Assembly: GCA_947496695.1 (NCBI GenBank)
Contig: CANMEI010000004.1
Location: forward strand, 124,001-188,000
Direction of reading: 5' to 3'
From: an uncultured Cellulophaga sp.
GTDB lineage: Bacteria > Bacteroidota > Bacteroidia > Flavobacteriales > Flavobacteriaceae
DNA length: 64,000 nucleotides
The translations under genes and the position numbers were made by a program. Under the pieces are notes generated by a model. The model searched no databases, was not told where the DNA came from, and saw nothing but the letters and a program-made list of their open reading frames with translations. Below are positions 1 through 7,567 of this stretch, in pieces. The stretch's first letter is position 1. The number at the start of each line of letters is the position of its first letter.

Positions 1-2
1 AA

Positions 3-515
3 AGTATTTTACAAACACTTATTGAAGTAGCTCCAAAAGTTTTAAAAGACACAACCGATTATAATGCTACTGCAAACTTTATGTGGAGTTGTACGATGGC
101 TTTAAACGGATTAATTCAAAAAGGGGTTCCTACAGATTGGGCTGTGCATGCTATGGGTCATGAATTAACAGCACTATTTGGTATTGATCATGCACGTACT
201 TTGGCCGTAATTGCACCTAGCCATTACAAGTTTAATTTTGAAGCTAAAAAAGAAAAATTAGCACAATATGCTGAACGTGTTTGGAATATTACTGAAGGTA
301 CTATTGATGATAAAGCTTACGCTGCAATTGAAAAAACAGAACACTTTTTTAATGAATTAGGTATTGATACAAAATTATCTGATTACACAAAAGAGTACGA
401 AGGTACTGCTGAAAAAATAGCACAACGTTTTACTGATCGTGGATGGTTAGGTTTGGGTGAACACCAAACATTATCACCTGATAAGGTAGAGAAAATAGTT
501 AAAATGGCATACTAG
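3..515 (+). CDS. iron-containing alcohol dehydrogenase, YqhD-like (3' part only)
   Basis: This is the C-terminal part of a group III (iron/zinc-dependent) alcohol dehydrogenase; the reading frame is open from base 3 and the gene begins outside the window. The block WAVHAMGHELTALFGIDHAR matches the metal-binding His region of E. coli YqhD, and the downstream helical region ends in the usual place. YqhD-type enzymes reduce short-chain aldehydes with NADPH in the cytoplasm, which helps to detoxify lipid-peroxidation aldehydes. An ATG at 81 is internal and is not the start. A strong bidirectional hairpin follows at 541-567. The family assignment is firm; the substrate is inferred. Confidence 0.88.
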   Translation, partial: SILQTLIEVAPKVLKDTTDYNATANFMWSCTMALNGLIQKGVPTDWAVHAMGHELTALFGIDHARTLAVIAPSHYKFNFEAKKEKLAQYAERVWNITEGTIDDKAYAAIEKTEHFFNELGIDTKLSDYTKEYEGTAEKIAQRFTDRGWLGLGEHQTLSPDKVEKIVKMAY

Positions 516-540
516 TTTAATTAGTCTGCAACTTATAAAA

Positions 541-567
541 AACCCCTGTAAATAATTTACAGGGGTT
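541..567. terminator. bidirectional intrinsic terminator
   Basis: A perfect 12-bp stem (AACCCCTGTAAA and its complement) with a 3-nt loop, flanked by A and T runs on both sides. It lies between the convergent alcohol dehydrogenase and ene-reductase genes and can serve both. Confidence 0.85.
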
Positions 568-577
568 TTATTTATTT

Positions 578-1690
578 TTATAGATTCACTTTTAGCTGAT
601 CTGTTTCCACAGGATAATCTGTATATCCTTCTTTTCCGGGAGTATAAAAGGTATCGTTATCCCAATCTGTTAAAGGTACATTGTATATAAATCTATCAAC
701 CAAATCAGGATTTGAAATAAATGGCTTCCCGTATGATACTAAATCTGCCTGTCCATTAAAAATTACCTCATTACCTGTTTCATAAGTAAATCCTGAATTA
801 ATCATCAAAGTACCATCATATAACGGTCTAAAATGCTTTGCAATGTTAGTAACTGCAAACGGAACTTCTGAAACATCTGTAAATGGTTCTGATAAGTGAA
901 TATATGATAAGTTATAATCGTTCAATTTCTTTATGATGTACTCAAAAGTTGGTATAGTTTCTTCATCCATAGTAATACCAAACATACCATGTAATGATGG
1001 ATTGAACCTTGCACCTATTTTTTCTTCTGGAACAACTTCTTTAACAGCATCTAAAACCTCAAAGAAAAAACGCGCTCTATTTTCAATAGAACCACCATAT
1101 TCATCGGTACGTTTATTTGATGTTGCATTAAAAAATTGATGAAATAAGTAACCATTTGAGGAATGAATTTCTATTCCATCAAAACCTGCTTCCATAGCAT
1201 TTTTCCCCGCTTTCTTAAAGTCTTGTATAGTTCTTTTAATATCCTCCGTAGTCATCTCTTTAGGAGTAACGGTATCTTTAAAACCGTCTGGAGTATAAGA
1301 TTGTGCATTCGGGTTTAATGCCGAAGGTGCCAGTGGTAATTCTCCATTATGGAAATCAGGGTGAGACATTCGACCTACATGCCATAATTGGATATATATT
1401 TTCCCGTTAGCATTATGTACTTTGTTTACAACTTTTTTCCAACCTTCTACCTGTTTTTTCGTATGAATACCGGGCGTGTTTACGTAACCTACGGCTTCTT
1501 CTGATACTTGTGAGCCTTCTGTAATTATTAAACCTGCAGATGCTCTTTGGGCGTAATATTCACCCTGTAGCTCCTCCGTGGGAACTTTACCTTCATTGGC
1601 TGCTCTAGAACGTGTCATTGGCGCCATTACAATTCTATTTTTTAAAATGATATCATTTAATTGATATGCTTCAAATATTCTATCTTTCAT
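578..1690 (-). CDS. alkene reductase, Old Yellow Enzyme family (NemA-like)
   Basis: A 370-residue FMN-dependent ene-reductase of the Old Yellow Enzyme family. Such enzymes reduce activated C=C bonds, such as enones, N-ethylmaleimide or nitro compounds, with NADPH in the cytoplasm. The N-terminal barrel strand reads NRIVMAPMTRSRA. The substrate-binding triad is visible as His176, Asn179 and Tyr181 in HSSNGY, the equivalents of His191/Asn194/Tyr196 of yeast OYE1. DEYGGSIENRARF follows, as in the family. Length is normal. The gene converges on the upstream alcohol dehydrogenase and shares a terminator with it; both could act on reactive carbonyls, but co-regulation is only a guess. Confidence 0.9.
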   Translation of the reverse strand: MKDRIFEAYQLNDIILKNRIVMAPMTRSRAANEGKVPTEELQGEYYAQRASAGLIITEGSQVSEEAVGYVNTPGIHTKKQVEGWKKVVNKVHNANGKIYIQLWHVGRMSHPDFHNGELPLAPSALNPNAQSYTPDGFKDTVTPKEMTTEDIKRTIQDFKKAGKNAMEAGFDGIEIHSSNGYLFHQFFNATSNKRTDEYGGSIENRARFFFEVLDAVKEVVPEEKIGARFNPSLHGMFGITMDEETIPTFEYIIKKLNDYNLSYIHLSEPFTDVSEVPFAVTNIAKHFRPLYDGTLMINSGFTYETGNEVIFNGQADLVSYGKPFISNPDLVDRFIYNVPLTDWDNDTFYTPGKEGYTDYPVETDQLKVNL

Positions 1691-1799
1691 AACTCTTTAT
1701 TTTTTTATATAAATTTATGGCTTTATGTACTATAAAATTAGCACATATAATATATTGTTGTAACTCAAACCACTGTTCATTGTATCTTTCAAAACTGTA

Positions 1800-2375
1800 A
1801 TGAAAAAACACTTACATTTTAAATTATTTAAACCCTTTGGAGTTCTGAGTCAGTTTACATCTAATGATGCTAAAGAGTCTCGTAACAAACGCTTTCTAGG
1901 TGAATTGTTTGATTTTCCTGAAGAAATTATGCCTGTCGGTCGTTTAGATGAAAAATCGGAAGGCTTATTATTGTTAACAACCGATGGAAAATTAAGTGAT
2001 ACCATCAATCAATCTGGAGTTGAGAAAGAATATTTTGCGCAATTAGATGGCGTAATTACAATTGAAGCCATTTTAGAGCTACAAAAAGGTGTTGAGATAG
2101 GTTTTGCCGGCAAAAAATACCAAACAAAACCATGTATTGTAACAAAAATAGAAAATCCTAAATTTTCTGAGCCAGATAAAAAACTACGAATTGGAACTCA
2201 CAGACCTAATTCATGGATTAGTATAACCATTACTGAAGGTAAGTTTAGACAAGTTAGAAAAATGACTGCTAAAGTGGGTTTCCCTACACTACGATTAGTA
2301 CGAGTAAGAATAGGTAATATCACTCTAGAAAACATGAAACCTAATAGTATTAAAAAGTTAGATAACTTATTATAA
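1800..2375 (+). CDS. rRNA pseudouridine synthase, RsuA/RluE family
   Basis: A 191-residue pseudouridine synthase of the RsuA family. The signature GRLDEKSEGLLLLT is present with catalytic Asp50, followed by the conserved KEYFAQLDG strand and the C-terminal RQVRKMTAKVGFPTLRLVR motif. It has no N-terminal S4 domain, which resembles RluE (23S rRNA U2457) more than RsuA or RluB. It is expected to isomerise one uridine in 23S rRNA. The gene ends directly against the convergent EamA gene, with no terminator between them. Confidence 0.85.
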   Translation: MKKHLHFKLFKPFGVLSQFTSNDAKESRNKRFLGELFDFPEEIMPVGRLDEKSEGLLLLTTDGKLSDTINQSGVEKEYFAQLDGVITIEAILELQKGVEIGFAGKKYQTKPCIVTKIENPKFSEPDKKLRIGTHRPNSWISITITEGKFRQVRKMTAKVGFPTLRLVRVRIGNITLENMKPNSIKKLDNLL

Positions 2376-3314
2376 CTAAATATTCTTATTTCTTACTTTT
2401 CCTCTAAACCTAGCAAAGAGCACTAGCTTTTTCTTTGAATTAATAAAAAACACACCTGTTAGTAATATAACAGCAGCTAAAATAGATTGTTTGGTAATAT
2501 TCTCATCTAAAATATACCAACCTAATAATAATGCAATTACAGGATTTACATAACTAGAAGTTGCTACTTTTTCTGGTGAAACTGTTTTCAATAAAAAATT
2601 GAATGCTGTAAAAGCAACGATACTCCCTAAAAGAATTAGCATACTCATGGAGATTTGTACTGGAGTTGACCAAGTTAGTGGTGATGACCATTGCTCGCCT
2701 AAAATAAAACTAACACACAAAAGCGTTATTCCTGCTGTGACCATTTGGTAAGCCGTATTTACTAAGTAACTAGGTGTTAAATCTGCTCTACCCACAAACA
2801 AACTACCAAAAGACCAACCTAAAACACATAAAAATATAATAGCCATTCCTAATAAGGATTCGTCACTTTGAGTAATTTGATTTTGGCTTACAAGTAAATA
2901 AATGCCTATTATTCCTAAAAAAACACCTACTAATGACATAGGTTGAATTTTTTTACCATCTATTATCCGCATTAAAATAAGTACAATAAGCGGCATAGAG
3001 GCAACTTCAAGAGCCGCAAAACCACTATCTACATATTTTAATCCCCAAACAAAAACACCATTTCCAAAAGTCAAAAATAAAAACCCTACAATAACACAAT
3101 TTCTTAATTGTTTTACAGAAATTTTAAGGGAAATTTTCATCACTTTACAGATGCCAAAAATAAGTGTGCCAGCAGTAATAAACCTTATAGAAGCTAACAT
3201 ATAAGCAGGGAGTTCTGTCACTGCTATTTTGTTCATTAAATAAGTAGACCCCCAAATAACATAAATAGCAAAAAATGCAAGAATTATAAGAATTGTTTGA
3301 GAAGATTTTGCCAT
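2376..3314 (-). CDS. EamA family (DMT) transporter
   Basis: A 312-residue integral membrane protein of the drug/metabolite transporter superfamily. About ten hydrophobic segments are visible, arranged as two EamA repeats. The N-terminal IYVIWGSTYLMNKIAV and the second-repeat SYVNPVIALLLGWYILDE are characteristic. Related proteins export amino acids or other metabolites across the inner membrane; the substrate here cannot be told from sequence. The C-terminus is a short basic cytoplasmic tail. The gene converges on the pseudouridine synthase with no gap. Confidence 0.88.
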   Translation of the reverse strand: MAKSSQTILIILAFFAIYVIWGSTYLMNKIAVTELPAYMLASIRFITAGTLIFGICKVMKISLKISVKQLRNCVIVGFLFLTFGNGVFVWGLKYVDSGFAALEVASMPLIVLILMRIIDGKKIQPMSLVGVFLGIIGIYLLVSQNQITQSDESLLGMAIIFLCVLGWSFGSLFVGRADLTPSYLVNTAYQMVTAGITLLCVSFILGEQWSSPLTWSTPVQISMSMLILLGSIVAFTAFNFLLKTVSPEKVATSSYVNPVIALLLGWYILDENITKQSILAAVILLTGVFFINSKKKLVLFARFRGKVRNKNI

Positions 3315-3445
3315 AATTCAACTGCTTTTAAGTTCTATACAAGATTAAGAATAAGTTTTTTAAAATGTAATATTTAAGGCTTTTATTGTTTGTGTTAATT
3401 TAAATCTTATTAAAAAAATGTTTTTTACTAAGATTTAAAAACAAA

Positions 3446-3474
3446 AAAGCCTGCAATTTTTTATTGCAGGCTTT
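3446..3474 (-). terminator. intrinsic terminator of the KTSC gene
   Basis: A 12-bp stem (AAAGCCTGCAAT and complement) with a 5-nt loop. On the minus strand it is followed by a long T run, so it ends transcription of the J/KTSC gene just upstream. Confidence 0.8.
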
Positions 3475-3495
3475 GTATAGTATAGAAACAAATTA

Positions 3496-3945
3496 CTAAG
3501 CTTCTTGAAGGTTCTTTTTTGATTTACGGTATAAATAGCTATTAAAAATACTACGCTTCGCAAAACGGTATTGTTTTGGTGAGTTGATCAATTTAACATA
3601 AATGTTTTTAGGAACTCCAAAATACTCATAAGTACTACCATCTAAAAAAGTGATTTCTAGTAACAATCCTTTATGTTGAAAGTCTAAAATACCAGATGTA
3701 GTTGTTAATGCTGTATATTCTTCTAAATTAGCTTCTTTAGTTTCAGGAGCAATACTTACCAAAAAATGATAACCATCAATAATTTGTCTACTTTTTAGTT
3801 CTGCAGCTTCTTTTTGCTCATCTCCATCTTGAAATTTATCTGGGTGCCATTGTTTAACTAAACCACGGTAAGTAGATTTTAATTCTTTTAAATTTATTTC
3901 CTTTTCTACAGAAAATAACTTCTTATATTCTTTAATACGTTTCAT
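3496..3945 (-). CDS. J-domain / KTSC-domain fusion protein
   Basis: The first part has the J-domain helix II-III signature with the HPD tripeptide (QWHPDKF), which in DnaJ proteins stimulates the Hsp70 ATPase. The C-terminal ~55 residues (ITFLDGSTYEYFGVP ... YRFAKRSIF) form a KTSC domain, a small module found in RNA- or DNA-associated proteins. I chose the ATG at 3945 (149 residues): a TAnnTTTG element lies inside the 5' part of the longer reading frame that begins at 4023, and the extra 26 residues look like translated leader. There are no membrane segments. A role in nucleic-acid or chaperone metabolism is inference. Confidence 0.75.
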   Translation of the reverse strand: MKRIKEYKKLFSVEKEINLKELKSTYRGLVKQWHPDKFQDGDEQKEAAELKSRQIIDGYHFLVSIAPETKEANLEEYTALTTTSGILDFQHKGLLLEITFLDGSTYEYFGVPKNIYVKLINSPKQYRFAKRSIFNSYLYRKSKKNLQEA

Positions 3946-4167
3946 CTTGCTAACTTTTTCTAAATCAGCCGCAAAACTACATTTTTTTAATTGATTTTGA
4001 GTTAGTTTTTGTTTTTGTTTCAAACAAAATATTACTAAAAAACTATAATGTTAAAAAGGCTTGAAAAATGTATTTTAACGTAAAATTATGTTTTGTATCT
4101 AATAAAGTAACAAATTAACATTTATAAGTCTCATATTGCTTTCAACTAATCAATTCAGAAAAATATT

Positions 4168-4236
4168 ATGAGAAAATCTTTATTTTTATTTATCGTTTTA
4201 GTAGTTACAATTACCATAGCTGCAAATACAATTTAA
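4168..4236 (+). CDS. possible 22-residue hydrophobic peptide
   Basis: A short ORF from ATG 4168 to TAA 4236 encodes MRKS followed by an uninterrupted run of about 16 hydrophobic residues, ending AANTI. It looks like a single membrane segment or an isolated signal peptide. A 15-bp hairpin terminator follows at 4294. It is either a very small membrane peptide or a decayed remnant of a secreted protein. No family was recognised, and the call rests on composition and the terminator only. Confidence 0.3.
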   Translation: MRKSLFLFIVLVVTITIAANTI

Positions 4237-4293
4237 TTAAAAACTATAAAAGAATATTCATAAAATATTTAAATTCAAGTATCCAACTAATTA

Positions 4294-4327
4294 AAAAAGA
4301 CCGACAATTAATATTGTCGGTCTTTTT
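4294..4327. terminator. bidirectional intrinsic terminator
   Basis: A 15-bp perfect stem (AAAAAGACCGACAAT and complement) with a TAAT loop and T runs on both strands. It can end the FKBP gene on the minus strand and any plus-strand transcript of the 22-codon ORF. Confidence 0.85.
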
Positions 4328-4354
4328 AATATATCACTATTTTGATATGTTTAC

Positions 4355-4783
4355 TTATGCTATAGAAACTAATTCTAAATCAAAAATTAGTTCTTGTCCT
4401 GCTAATGGATGATTAGCATCAATAATAATATGATCTTCATTTACAGCCGCTACTTTAAGTTGACGTTCTGTTCCATCAGAATTTTTAGCCATAAGTGCCA
4501 TTCCTACTTCTGGTTTAATTTCTTCTGGTAAATCAGTCAATGGAACTTTCTGAAAAAATTCTTCATTTACTGGTCCGTATGCTTCTTCTACTGGAATAAC
4601 AATAGTTTTTTTATCGTTAACAGCCATATCTATTAAGCCATTTTCAAATCCTGCGATTAAGCTTTTTTGACCTAATGTCACCTTTAAAGGTTCTCTTTCG
4701 GCTGAACTATCAAAAATTTGACCATCTTTTAATTTTCCTGTGTAATGAACTTCTACCGTGTCATTTTCTTTAACCTTACTCAT
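4355..4783 (-). CDS. FKBP-type peptidyl-prolyl isomerase (SlyD-like)
   Basis: A cytoplasmic prolyl isomerase of the SlyD/FkpB type. The FKBP core is visible in VEVHYTGKLKDGQIFDSS and, after the flap insert, DANHPLAGQELIFDLELV. Unlike E. coli SlyD it lacks a His/Cys-rich metal-binding tail. The start chosen is the ATG at 4783 (MSKVKEND, 142 residues). An ATG 24 bases upstream is also in frame, but a TAnnTTTG box at 4823-4830 would leave it almost no leader. The neighbouring genes on either side belong to other units. Confidence 0.88.
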   Translation of the reverse strand: MSKVKENDTVEVHYTGKLKDGQIFDSSAEREPLKVTLGQKSLIAGFENGLIDMAVNDKKTIVIPVEEAYGPVNEEFFQKVPLTDLPEEIKPEVGMALMAKNSDGTERQLKVAAVNEDHIIIDANHPLAGQELIFDLELVSIA

Positions 4784-4822
4784 AATTGTACTATTTGTAG
4801 TTATCAATTCGTATAATTATTG

Positions 4823-4830
4823 CAAACTTA
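4823..4830 (-). promoter_or_regulatory. TAnnTTTG -7 element for the FKBP gene
   Basis: Minus-strand TAAGTTTG matches the Bacteroidetes -7 consensus and lies about 40 bases before the FKBP start at 4783. A matching -33 TTG is not clear. Confidence 0.5.
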
Positions 4831-4896
4831 TGGCTTGTAAAATAGCTTAACGAATAAGTTGCTATTTATTATTGACGTATTTGCATAAAAAAGGAA

Positions 4897-4930
4897 AAAT
4901 CGGATAAAAAACTAAATTTTTACCCGATTT
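4897..4930 (-). terminator. intrinsic terminator of the SCO1 operon
   Basis: An imperfect stem (AAATCGG ... CCGATTT extended by TAAAAA/TTTTTA) followed on the minus strand by a T-rich run. It lies 35 bases after the SCO1 stop codon. Confidence 0.7.
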
Positions 4931-4964
4931 AATACATGTGAATTTAAAAATGTATAGAATAGTA

Positions 4965-5663
4965 TTATAAATACTCTTTTTTTAAAGTAGCAACATCTAC
5001 AAGTAATTGCTTCATTGATGCGCGGTTTAAACTATTGTAAATACCACGAATATGTTTTTCTTTATCAATCAATAAGAAGTTTTCTGAATGTAAAAAATCA
5101 TTTATATCCTTGGGAACACCTAAATCATTTTCTACAAAATATTGATTACGACCTAAATCATAAATTTCAGTTTTATCACCAGTTACTAAATGCCATTTTT
5201 TAGCAATTATTCCTCGATCGTCTGCATAATCTTTCAAAACAGAGACAGAATCTATTGATGGTGTTACTGAATGTGATAAAAACAGTATTTCAGAGTCTTC
5301 AATATATTTATTTTGTAAACTTAACATACTCTCTGCCATTTTTGGGCAAATACCCGGACAGGTAGTAAAAAAGAAATCGGTTATATAAATCTTATCATTA
5401 AAAGTTTCTTGCGAAATTGTATCACCTAATTGATCTATTAATTTAAAATTTGGAATTTTATGAAATTCTTTTTCTTCGTCACTATTAGGTGTTAACCAAT
5501 GTGGCGTAAAAGATTCATCTGAATAATAAGGTAAATACTCTACTCTACTTGTCTCTTCTTTTATAGGTGACACTTTTTTTATTTCGTTTTTACAACTAAT
5601 AAAAAAAGTAATACCCATAAATAAAAACAAATACTGTAATTTAATTTCTTGTAACCACTTCAT
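4965..5663 (-). CDS. SCO1/SenC family lipoprotein
   Basis: A 232-residue thioredoxin-fold protein of the SCO1/SenC family. A lipobox ending at Cys24 (FFISC) predicts a lipoprotein on the periplasmic side. The copper-binding CxxxC is seen as Cys102/Cys106 in CPGICP, and the third ligand is His192 in FLHSENFLLID. SCO proteins deliver copper to the CuA site of cytochrome oxidase or act as thiol-disulfide reductants. It is the last gene of the minus-strand unit that starts with the EF-hand gene, and its start overlaps the end of the MORN-like gene by 23 bases, so translation is probably coupled. No oxidase genes are nearby. Confidence 0.9.
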   Translation of the reverse strand: MKWLQEIKLQYLFLFMGITFFISCKNEIKKVSPIKEETSRVEYLPYYSDESFTPHWLTPNSDEEKEFHKIPNFKLIDQLGDTISQETFNDKIYITDFFFTTCPGICPKMAESMLSLQNKYIEDSEILFLSHSVTPSIDSVSVLKDYADDRGIIAKKWHLVTGDKTEIYDLGRNQYFVENDLGVPKDINDFLHSENFLLIDKEKHIRGIYNSLNRASMKQLLVDVATLKKEYL

Positions 5664-6261
5664 CTTTTAATTGATAACATAAATTAGACCGTTTTAAACC
5701 AAAAACTCTTCCGTTTTTGGCTTCGTAATTTACATATAAAGTACCATTTTTTAGCCAAGCTTTTTGCATTCCTTCTTCTCTTCCATTAACAAGGTTACGC
5801 AATTTCGCTAATTGCCCATTTGCATACCATCTTTTTTCAACACCTTCTTTTAAGCCATTTGCATAAGTAGAATTTTCTGAAAGAGCTCCGTTTTCCCACC
5901 ATGTTCTATAGGTGCCAACTAAATTATTTTGATGGTAATTAAATGAAGCTCTTAAAACTCCATTTTCCGACCATCTTTGTGCTTTTCCTTGCCTTTTACC
6001 TTTATAAAAACCAATTTTTTCTATAACAGTACCATTTTCATGATATTTTAAAGAATATCCTTCAAAAGGTTTATTATCTAAATACCACTTACCTTCTATT
6101 TGATTTAAAAATAATTTCTTTTTATCTACTTCTATATTTGCAATTGCAACAGAATCATTAACAACTTCAATTGCTTTATTAGTAACAATTTTTGTTGTAT
6201 TTTCTTGTTTACAACTATAAAAAATAATAGCTAGAAATAGTAATAAATTTATTTTTTTCAT
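5641..6261 (-). CDS. MORN-like repeat lipoprotein (YwqK-like)
   Basis: A 206-residue predicted lipoprotein (LAIIFYSC, Cys17). The mature part holds at least five ~23-residue MORN-like repeats of the form YHENGTVIEKIGFYKGKRQG, SENGVLRASFNYHQNNLVG, WENGALSENSTYANGLKEG. Databases often label this fold an antitoxin of a YwqK toxin-antitoxin system, but the signal peptide and the context argue against that here. MORN-like sheets bind lipids or proteins at surfaces. It lies between the YHYH and SCO1 genes in one transcription unit, 12 bases after the YHYH stop. The specific function is unknown. Confidence 0.78.
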   Translation of the reverse strand: MKKINLLLFLAIIFYSCKQENTTKIVTNKAIEVVNDSVAIANIEVDKKKLFLNQIEGKWYLDNKPFEGYSLKYHENGTVIEKIGFYKGKRQGKAQRWSENGVLRASFNYHQNNLVGTYRTWWENGALSENSTYANGLKEGVEKRWYANGQLAKLRNLVNGREEGMQKAWLKNGTLYVNYEAKNGRVFGLKRSNLCYQLKDEVVTRN

Positions 6262-6273
6262 CTAAACTAAAGA

Positions 6274-7074
6274 TTAATATCCTTGATATGGTCCTACAAA
6301 TGCCAAATAAGAGTATCCATAAGAAGTTGGGACTGAATATTGTTCGTTAATTATATGATAATGATATTCTTCTTCTCCATCAGTATATTGAGTTGTTGAA
6401 GTATGACCTCCTGATTCATCTAAATCTGTAGGGTAATCATCTATAGCATCACATTTTCTTCCATAAAGAAAAACCCCATCTAATAAAATTCCTACCAATT
6501 CTGAATCGTCATCACTAACTGCAACTGGCTCTAAATGATAATGATAAACACCTGGTCCAATATGTGCACCTGTCCAATCAAGACTTAATGCAGCATCATC
6601 TAATGCTCCATTACCTTCTTGATCATTAAAAATTGATGCACCACTTACAGCAATACCAATAGTATCAAAATCTGTTGCAACAGAATTACCAGTTAAATCT
6701 GGTGTTGCATCAACAGTTATTGTTACTGCATTGTTATTAGAATATATAGTTGTTAGGTTTCCTTCTTCTCCAGTTCTAGCTACATCTGGCTCATCTAGAT
6801 AAAGATCATCTCCTTCTCCCCAATAAACAGTTTCATGATTAGGCAAACCAGTAGTTTCAATAACCACATTTGAACCGTCTAAGTATATTGTTGTAGCATC
6901 TGTATCAAATGCTGCAAAAGCAGCGTGTAATTCGGTTACAGTCTCCTCTTCACTATCATCTGCATCATCTTCATCACTAACCGAATCACTACTGCATGAA
7001 AAAAATGCAACTGAAGTTGCTACTAATAACAACTTAAATGGTAAATGTTTATTTATTATTAGCTCTTTTCTCAT
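6274..7074 (-). CDS. YHYH-domain lipoprotein
   Basis: A 266-residue lipoprotein with a lipobox at VAFFSC and then a strongly acidic Asp/Glu/Ser linker, typical of surface-exposed Bacteroidetes lipoproteins. The YHYH domain is recognised from GVYHYHLEP near residue 180 and a second EYHYHI near 237, together with VGILLDGVFLYGRKC. The domain is widespread in secreted proteins and has no settled function; the paired Tyr-His-Tyr-His motifs suggest metal coordination, which is inference. It sits second in the operon, after the EF-hand gene and before the MORN-like gene. Confidence 0.85.
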   Translation of the reverse strand: MRKELIINKHLPFKLLLVATSVAFFSCSSDSVSDEDDADDSEEETVTELHAAFAAFDTDATTIYLDGSNVVIETTGLPNHETVYWGEGDDLYLDEPDVARTGEEGNLTTIYSNNNAVTITVDATPDLTGNSVATDFDTIGIAVSGASIFNDQEGNGALDDAALSLDWTGAHIGPGVYHYHLEPVAVSDDDSELVGILLDGVFLYGRKCDAIDDYPTDLDESGGHTSTTQYTDGEEEYHYHIINEQYSVPTSYGYSYLAFVGPYQGY

Positions 7075-7114
7075 CTTACTAAATATTTAATTTATTAATA
7101 TTAATTTTTAAAAA

Positions 7115-7378
7115 TTACTTTCTTGGTCCTTTTGGCTTAGGAGCATTTTCAAATTCTTCTTCTGTAATAAAACCATCTTCATCTGTATCTATTTCAGAAA
7201 ACATGTCTTTTAATGGTCCTTCTACTTCATCTTCTGAAAGTTTACCATCTTCATTTGCATCCATTTTCTCAATTAACTGTTCAAATGTAGGTGGTGTTTT
7301 TTTATCTTGTGCATTAGTAAATGAAAATGCAAATAATGCTACTGCAAAGATTCCTAATTTAATTCCTTTATTAATCAT
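7115..7378 (-). CDS. secreted EF-hand protein
   Basis: A small exported calcium-binding protein with two canonical EF-hand loops, DANEDGKLSEDE and DTDEDGFITEEE, each with acidic residues at positions 1, 3, 5 and 12. A signal peptide ends near SFTNAQ. I chose the ATG at 7378 (87 residues), which gives a normal basic n-region (MINKGIKLG). The ATG at 7408 adds ten polar residues and lies next to a likely -7 box at 7410-7417. This is the first gene of the minus-strand unit with YHYH, MORN-like and SCO1 proteins, and it is divergent from the LytS/LytTR pair. Its tail is rich in Lys and Pro. Confidence 0.82.
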   Translation of the reverse strand: MINKGIKLGIFAVALFAFSFTNAQDKKTPPTFEQLIEKMDANEDGKLSEDEVEGPLKDMFSEIDTDEDGFITEEEFENAPKPKGPRK

Positions 7379-7464
7379 AACTATTAATTTATTTTGATAT
7401 TTATTCATACAAAATTGAGAAAAAGTTTTTCATTAAAAACCGAAAATCAACTAATTAAGAGTCA

Positions 7465-7505
7465 TAATAAGTAAACTGTTAATTTTAATAAGTAAACTGT
7501 TAATT
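7465..7505. promoter_or_regulatory. probable LytTR operator: two direct repeats, 21-bp period
   Basis: Two identical 20-bp copies at 7465-7484 and 7486-7505 contain ACTGTTAAT at 7475-7483 and 7496-7504. This 9-mer fits the LytTR-family half-site [TA][AC][CA]GTTN[AG][TG] at eight of nine positions, and a 12-bp gap between half-sites is the usual spacing, putting both on one DNA face. The site lies between the divergent EF-hand operon and the kinase gene; the adjacent LytTR regulator is the obvious candidate to bind it. Which of the two promoters it controls is not decided by sequence. Confidence 0.65.
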
Positions 7506-7567
7506 ATGAACGGATAAACTACTCTAATTAGTATCTAATTTGAAATTATTTTACTTTTATTTGCAGT

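Noticed and set aside
933-1139. ORF opposite the ene-reductase gene
   Set aside because: It is the antisense shadow of a well-supported gene; the same holds for the other short ORFs opposite long genes throughout the window.
5641-6261. Antitoxin of a toxin-antitoxin system
   Set aside because: The name attached to this repeat family does not fit a lipoprotein within an operon of exported proteins; no toxin gene adjoins.
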